NCBI GenBank assembly: GCA_963770645.1
Contig: CAVYQL010000005.1
Coordinates: 253,388-317,387 of the forward strand
Length of the DNA: 64,000 bases
Reading direction: 5' to 3'
From: Bog-473 sp963770645
GTDB taxonomy: Bacteria; Actinomycetota; Acidimicrobiia; Acidimicrobiales; RAAP-2
Under the pieces are notes generated by a model. It was not told the DNA's origin, ran no database searches, and saw only the letters and a list, made by a program, of their open reading frames with translations. A program made the position numbers and the translations under genes. Shown here one piece after another: positions 59,332 to 64,000 of this stretch; the first letter of the stretch is position 1, and every line of letters starts with the position of its first letter.

Positions 59332-62115
59332 TCAAGGCGCGGCGGTGACGTCGAGCACGACCGGAGGCAGGGACACCCCCTGCGCCGTCTGCACCTCGAA
59401 GTGGAGCGCGTAGGACCCAGGGGCAGATGCGGTGAGCGCCAGCGGCTGGCTCACCGAAGGCTGCCCGCCACACGAGGCGGCCACAGTCAGCGCGCCGGAA
59501 GACGGCGTGACGGTGAGCCCGGCCGGGGGCGGGGCCAGCTGCCAGTGGACCGTGGTCGACGCCGAGACGGCGGGTGCGACCCCGAGCTCGATGGTCGCCG
59601 TGGACCCAACAGTGACGTTGGTGGCCCCGCTCGGTTGCGAATAGGCGACGGCCGGCAGCTGAGCCGTGCCGAACGAGGGCGGACTGTCGGTCGGCGCCGA
59701 ACCCCATGCGGCATTGGGCGTGGCCGAGAGCGTGAAGGTCAGCGTGCCGCCGGTCCGGATGGCTGAGGCGGGCAGCCACGGCAGGTCCCAGCCGGTGGCG
59801 CTCGCGGGTTGCGAGGATTTCCCCGCGCACGTCGGGGCCTGGGGTGAGGGCCGCGTGATGCCCGAGACCTGCAAGGCCCGGATGTAGGGCCGGGAGGCCG
59901 CCGCTCCCGGGGCGTCCTCGACGAGGCGGTGGCCGTCCGAAAGGGTGATGGTCACCGAGGGAAAGAGCGGGCTCGCCAGGGCGAGGTTCGCCTCGCCGGG
60001 CGTCACGGGGAAGAGGCCGATGGCCGCCCACACGTACCACGAGGAGATGGCGCCGAGGTCGTCGTTGCCGGGTTCGTCGACGGGCGCGTCGGCGTACTCG
60101 GTGTCCGCGATCGCACGGACGACGCGCTGGGTCTGCTCGGGCGCCCCCACGTAGTCGAACACCCACGGAGACCACTCGCCCGGCTCGTTGCCCGACCAGT
60201 CGTAGGGCTCGTCGCGGGTCGCGTTCAGCTGGCTGAAGAAAGTGTCGAGCTTCGCCACCGCGCTGGCGTCGCCGCCCATGAGGTTCACCAGCGCAGCCAG
60301 GTCCTGTGGGACGTACCACGTGTACTGCACGGCGTTGCCCTCCTCGAAGCCGGTCTGGCCGCCCGGCTCGAGCTGTGAGGCCTCGAAGGCTTGTCCCGGC
60401 GGGAAGCTCCCGTCGTTCCCCCGGGCCCCCATGTACCCGGTGGCCGGGTTGAAGACGTACTCCCAGTTGGCCGCGCGCTGCTCCATGGTGGCTGCCTCGG
60501 AAGTGTCGTGCTCCGCGGACGCGATCTGCGCGATGGCGAAGTCGTCGAGCGCGTACTCCAAGGTGGCCGAACCGCCGATGGAATAGTTGATGGAGGTCAG
60601 GTCGAGCGAGCCCGCGTTGACGTAGTGCTGGGTCAGGTACTCGCTCAGGTATTGCCGCTCGATTTCGAGGCCGTGGTTGCTCTCGGTCCGTGTCGCCCCT
60701 TTGACCATGAACTGCAGCGCGGTCGTGACGTCGAAATTGCGGGCGCCCATCGCATAGGCGTCGGCGATGATCGGGTCGGCCGAGTCGCCGTCCATCTGCG
60801 ACGCGTCACCACCGACGATGGCCCACTTGGGCAGCCAACCGCCTTGTACGGCGTCGTCGACGAGGGATTGGACCATGTCGCCGACGGCGTGGGGGTCGAG
60901 AATGGACTCGAGCTGTATCTCGCTGCGGTAGATGTCCCACTCGGAGAAGTTGGCGTATTCCTCCCGACCGTGGTCCTTGTGGACCCTGCCGTCGCTCCCG
61001 GCGTAGTCGCCGTTGACGTCGGACACGACGTTGGGGAAGAGGAGTGAGTGGTACAGCGCCGTGTAGAAGGTGTGCTGCTCGGCCGGCGTGCCACCGCCCA
61101 CCGCGATGCGCCCGAGGATGTCGTTCCATTGCCCGTGGGCTGCGGCGGCCACGTCGGCCAGCGACCATCCGGGATCCTCGGCCTCGAGGTTGCGCGCTGC
61201 GTCCGACGTGCTCACGAATGAGATGCCCACCTTCATGAGGACCTGGCGCTGCGACGTCGTGTCGAAGGTCACGTAGGCGCCGCACGACGTCCCCGTGCAC
61301 GAGCTCTGGGCGGTGGCGAGCCCGGCGCTCGTCCATGTTCCTGCGGCGGTGAAGGGGCGATCGAACTGGGCGACGAAGTGCAGTGTGTAGTTCGTCCCCG
61401 TCTGGCAGAACTGGCCGCTCGTGTCCTGGCCCTCGATCTCGTCGTGGCCGACGATGCGTACGTCGGACGCGAGCACGGGGTTGGCGCTGTCGGCCACCTT
61501 GAACAGAAGGTTGGCCTGCGTGCTCGACGGGAACTCGAAGCTGGCGATCCCGCTGCGCGTGGTGACGGCCAGCTTCACGCCGATCGGGTTGGGCCCGTCG
61601 AGCTGGACCTGGTAGCGGCCGGGTGTCGCCGACTCGTGCTGGTGCGAGAAGGTTGCCGTCGTTGTGTCCGGCGTGGCGGCCGCCGCGCCGTTGGCGGTGC
61701 CGATGGCGCCGACCGTGGGCAGAATCGGGACGTCTTGGTAGGACGGGCAGCCGGTGCCGCTCAGGTGGGTGAGGCTGAAGCCGTTGATCTGGGAGTCCGC
61801 AAAGTCGTAGCCGCCACCGGACTGGACCGCGTCCGGGACGGTGTCGGGACTCCACTGGATCATGCCGAAGGGGGTGTCGGCCCCGGGAAACTCGCCGACA
61901 GTGCCCGGGCTGACGGGTCCGGTGCCGGTGCCGTCGAGCGGGTGGACCAGGGCGGCCGGGTCGGCCACGGCGGTGCTGGTTGCCGGCGACGAGCCCGAGG
62001 CAGGTGACGCCAGGAGGGTGGTGCCCGCCGTCAGGGTGCAGACGAAGGTGCACGCGGCGGCCAGCGTCGTGGGGACGCGAGCGCGGTGGCGCCTGAGTCC
62101 GGGCCGGCGTTGCAT
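59332..62115 (-). CDS. Secreted GH92 alpha-mannosidase
   Basis: From the ATG at 62115 the product has 927 residues, with an Arg-rich n-region and signal to about residue 40. The GH92 N-terminal beta domain contains FPGADTPFGMIQWSPDT and HLSGTGC. The (alpha/alpha)6 domain has FSEWDIYRSE, EEGNAVQYTWYVPQD (catalytic acid region) and GNDDLGAISSWYVWAAIG (base region). The last 130 residues are an Ig-like tail. It should trim alpha-linked mannose from extracellular glycans in a calcium-dependent way. It may be upstream of mannose or N-glycan use, but no transporter for sugar is adjacent. Confidence 0.92.
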   Translation of the reverse strand: MQRRPGLRRHRARVPTTLAAACTFVCTLTAGTTLLASPASGSSPATSTAVADPAALVHPLDGTGTGPVSPGTVGEFPGADTPFGMIQWSPDTVPDAVQSGGGYDFADSQINGFSLTHLSGTGCPSYQDVPILPTVGAIGTANGAAAATPDTTTATFSHQHESATPGRYQVQLDGPNPIGVKLAVTTRSGIASFEFPSSTQANLLFKVADSANPVLASDVRIVGHDEIEGQDTSGQFCQTGTNYTLHFVAQFDRPFTAAGTWTSAGLATAQSSCTGTSCGAYVTFDTTSQRQVLMKVGISFVSTSDAARNLEAEDPGWSLADVAAAAHGQWNDILGRIAVGGGTPAEQHTFYTALYHSLLFPNVVSDVNGDYAGSDGRVHKDHGREEYANFSEWDIYRSEIQLESILDPHAVGDMVQSLVDDAVQGGWLPKWAIVGGDASQMDGDSADPIIADAYAMGARNFDVTTALQFMVKGATRTESNHGLEIERQYLSEYLTQHYVNAGSLDLTSINYSIGGSATLEYALDDFAIAQIASAEHDTSEAATMEQRAANWEYVFNPATGYMGARGNDGSFPPGQAFEASQLEPGGQTGFEEGNAVQYTWYVPQDLAALVNLMGGDASAVAKLDTFFSQLNATRDEPYDWSGNEPGEWSPWVFDYVGAPEQTQRVVRAIADTEYADAPVDEPGNDDLGAISSWYVWAAIGLFPVTPGEANLALASPLFPSVTITLSDGHRLVEDAPGAAASRPYIRALQVSGITRPSPQAPTCAGKSSQPASATGWDLPWLPASAIRTGGTLTFTLSATPNAAWGSAPTDSPPSFGTAQLPAVAYSQPSGATNVTVGSTATIELGVAPAVSASTTVHWQLAPPPAGLTVTPSSGALTVAASCGGQPSVSQPLALTASAPGSYALHFEVQTAQGVSLPPVVLDVTAAP

Positions 62116-62209
62116 GCCGAGGACCGTACTTGTCCTGTCACCGGCGCGGTGGCTCGCGTCGAGCCGGGGATCCCCGGTTGTGTCACAGCGCACTGGCAAG
62201 CTCGGTCTC

Positions 62210-62932
62210 ATGGGTGCGTGGGCCGCCGGCGAGGTGCTCGGGCTCGACTTCGAGACGACCGGTATCGACCGCTTCAATGACGTGCCCGTTTCCTACGCGT
62301 TGGTGTTGGTGGTCGAGGGCGTCGTGGTGCGCAGCTGGTCGGGCCTCATCGACCCGGGATGTGAGATCCCGGTGGAGGCGACGGCGGTGCACGGCATCTC
62401 GACCGAACGGGCTCGCGCCGAGGGCATGCCGCTGGACCAGGCCATCGGGCTTGTGACCGACGCGGTGGTGGCGGCCGGCCGGCGCGGGGTGCCGCTCGTC
62501 GGGATGCGGCTCGATTACGACCTGACCATTCTGGATCGTTTCTCGGCAGGGTTGTTCGGTGCCAGTTTGATCGAACGGGGTTGGCGCGGACCGGTGCTCG
62601 ACGCGGGCGTGATCGACCGTCACGTCGATCCCGAACGCGAGGGGCGCCGGACCCTTACGGACCTGTGCGCTCACTATGGCATCGAGCTCGCGCGGGCCCA
62701 CGATGCGGTGGCGGACGCCGTGGCGTCGATTGAGGTGATCTTCGCGCTGGCCGCGCGGTACGCGGCCTTGTGGGAGTGCGACCTGGCGCAGCTGCACGCA
62801 GACCAAGTGGCGTGGCACCGCGAGTGGACGCAGAGCTACGACGGGTGGCGAAGGGCCCAGGGCATGGTGCCGGTCGATCCGCGTGACCTGGTGTGGCCGG
62901 TGGCCCCGGCCGTGCTTCCGTCGGCGGCCTGA
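62210..62932 (+). CDS. DEDDh 3'-5' exonuclease (DnaQ-like)
   Basis: From the ATG at 62210 the product has 240 residues. Exo I is LDFETTG (D13, E15), Exo II LDYDL, and Exo IIIe AHDAVADA, so it is a DEDDh exonuclease. It resembles proteins used in repair or RNA/DNA trimming more than the replicative epsilon chain. No polymerase domain is attached. It is divergent from the mannosidase with 94 bases between starts. Confidence 0.9.
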   Translation: MGAWAAGEVLGLDFETTGIDRFNDVPVSYALVLVVEGVVVRSWSGLIDPGCEIPVEATAVHGISTERARAEGMPLDQAIGLVTDAVVAAGRRGVPLVGMRLDYDLTILDRFSAGLFGASLIERGWRGPVLDAGVIDRHVDPEREGRRTLTDLCAHYGIELARAHDAVADAVASIEVIFALAARYAALWECDLAQLHADQVAWHREWTQSYDGWRRAQGMVPVDPRDLVWPVAPAVLPSAA

Positions 62933-62962
62933 GCGCGCCAGCGGGGGACGGCGCCGGTTGGT

Positions 62963-63835
62963 TCAGGCCTTGAGCAGGTCCCAGACCATGTCGACCCCTT
63001 CGTTCTCGGCGAGGACGACTTTGGCGGGGTGCATCTTGTCGATGTGGCCCACCAGGCCGTTGTAGACCGAATAACCGATCAGCTCCTGGAGCCGGCGGGG
63101 AAAGGTCTTCACCAGCGCGGGTGGAATGCCGAGTTGCTGGTTCTCTTGCTGGCGGATGTAGCCGGCGCAGTAGTTCATGGCGATGCCGACCCGACGCTGC
63201 GTGGTGCGATTCGCGCCGCCGCCGTGCCAGAGGCTGCCCACCCAGACGAGGACGCTGCCCTTGGACATCTCAGCGGGGATGGTCTCGTAGAGCTCGAGCG
63301 GGTTCGGAGGTTCGTCGCGCAGGTGGCTGCCCGGGACCAGGCGTGTCGCCCCGTTCTCCTCGGTGAAGTCGGTGATCGCCCACATCGTGTTGCAGATGAT
63401 CGGGACGTGCGGGCGGGCGAGCGGGATCAACTGGTCGTCGGCGTGGATCGGCTGCGCCTGCTCGTCCGGCCCGATCGCGATGGATGAAAGGGACGAGATG
63501 AGAAGTCCCGGATCGAGCACGCCTTCCACCACCGGGAGGACATTGGGGTGCACCGGGATCTTCTGGAAGGTCTCACCGTGAACGAGGAGGTTGTAGACGC
63601 GCCACGTATGCAGGCCTTCGAAGAGGTTGTCGGCGGGGACCGTTCCGAGCTCTCGCTCGAGTTCGAGGAGGGCACCGCCGATCTCGTCGACGAACTCGGG
63701 CCCGATGGCGTTGGGCAGCACCGTGTAGCCGTCCGTTGCGATGCGCTCGAGGTGGGTTTCGAGGTCGGGGAGAGGACTCGTGGCCGCGGCCGTCGTCGCA
63801 GCGCTGCCGGCATTCGGGGTCTCGGCTGGTGTCAC
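62963..63835 (-). CDS. Phytanoyl-CoA-dioxygenase-family protein
   Basis: From the GTG at 63835 the product has 290 residues. The Fe(II) site is IHADD (H and D) and the distal His in SLWHGGGANRTT, followed by the 2-oxoglutarate Arg region. PhyH-type enzymes hydroxylate fatty acyl-CoA, ectoine or other small molecules. The substrate is unknown. TAGAAT ends seven bases before the GTG and no ribosome site is seen, which fits leaderless transcription. Confidence 0.88.
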   Translation of the reverse strand: MTPAETPNAGSAATTAAATSPLPDLETHLERIATDGYTVLPNAIGPEFVDEIGGALLELERELGTVPADNLFEGLHTWRVYNLLVHGETFQKIPVHPNVLPVVEGVLDPGLLISSLSSIAIGPDEQAQPIHADDQLIPLARPHVPIICNTMWAITDFTEENGATRLVPGSHLRDEPPNPLELYETIPAEMSKGSVLVWVGSLWHGGGANRTTQRRVGIAMNYCAGYIRQQENQQLGIPPALVKTFPRRLQELIGYSVYNGLVGHIDKMHPAKVVLAENEGVDMVWDLLKA

Positions 63836-63935
63836 GGACGCAATTCTATGGACGGAGCAGCGGCGTGTCTGCGGCAGGCACTCGCGTTCCCCCACGTGGG
63901 GTGGCGAATTGGCCCGGTGGTAGGGTCTCTGTCGA

Positions 63936-64000
63936 GGGCCGTTGGCGCAGTTGGTAGCGCACTTGCATGACGCGCAAGGGGTCAGAGGTTCGAGTCCTCT
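63936..64000 (+). tRNA. tRNA-Val (GAC), 3' end outside the window
   Basis: GGGCCGT forms the 5' acceptor arm, GCGC/GCGC the D stem, CTTGC/GCAAG the anticodon stem with loop ATGACGC (anticodon GAC), and AGAGG/CCTCT the T stem. The 3' acceptor arm is cut off by the window end. Confidence 0.93.

Overview
The window is about 64 kb of high-GC DNA with overlapping genes, frequent GTG starts and several probable leaderless promoters. Gene order and protein types point to an actinobacterium, most likely of the class Acidimicrobiia. The order miaB-miaA-dapF-hflX ... lexA ... LysM gene-nrdR is the one known from Mycobacterium and Streptomyces. The taxon is inferred from this order and from GC content; no rRNA gene is present.

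Layout. (1) 1-6.1 kb: envelope and surface genes. These are a truncated GT-C glycosyltransferase, an O-antigen-ligase-like membrane protein fused to a GH43 glycosidase, a secreted repeat protein and a lipoprotein. (2) 6.1-13.5 kb: a tightly overlapping operon for tRNA modification (miaB, miaA), lysine/diaminopimelate synthesis (dapF, dapC, dapD, dapE) and the ribosome-rescue GTPase hflX. (3) 13.6-18.9 kb: a ferritin-like protein, an ECF sigma/anti-sigma pair, an EthD-like protein, a methyltransferase, an Fpg/Nei-type glycosylase and a GNAT acetyltransferase. (4) 18.9-29.1 kb: an SOS region. lexA, a large membrane protein and the run LysM protein-nrdR-PIG-L deacetylase-dinB are associated with LexA-box-like sites. 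A sulfonate (tau/ssu) transporter and a TauD dioxygenase lie in the middle. (5) 29.1-35.0 kb: a DUF2332 protein, a class E sortase, an L,D-transpeptidase, glnD and a small membrane protein.

(6) 35.05-50.2 kb: a genomic-island-like segment starting at tRNA-Cys. It contains the C-terminal remnant of a tyrosine integrase, three insertion sequences (IS256, IS3 and ISL3 families) with readable inverted repeats and target duplications, a glyoxalase-like gene split by two of these elements, small hypothetical genes, a CsbD-like protein, a LapA-like protein, a structured non-coding stretch and a collapsed response regulator. (7) 50.2-62.1 kb: a branched-chain-amino-acid-type ABC transporter with a fused LivH-LivM permease, a sulfotransferase/oxidoreductase pair, a YjbQ protein, a lipoprotein and a secreted GH92 alpha-mannosidase. 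(8) 62.2-64.0 kb: a DEDDh exonuclease, a PhyH-type dioxygenase and a tRNA-Val cut by the window end.

How the genes work together. Regions 2 and 4 together look like the ancestral miaB-hflX-lexA-nrdR neighbourhood opened up by later insertions. LexA probably represses itself, possibly the large membrane protein, and a division-inhibitor/dNTP-control/translesion-polymerase run. Regions 1, 5 and 7 deal mostly with the cell envelope and extracellular glycans. Region 6 is the accessory part, with clear gene decay.
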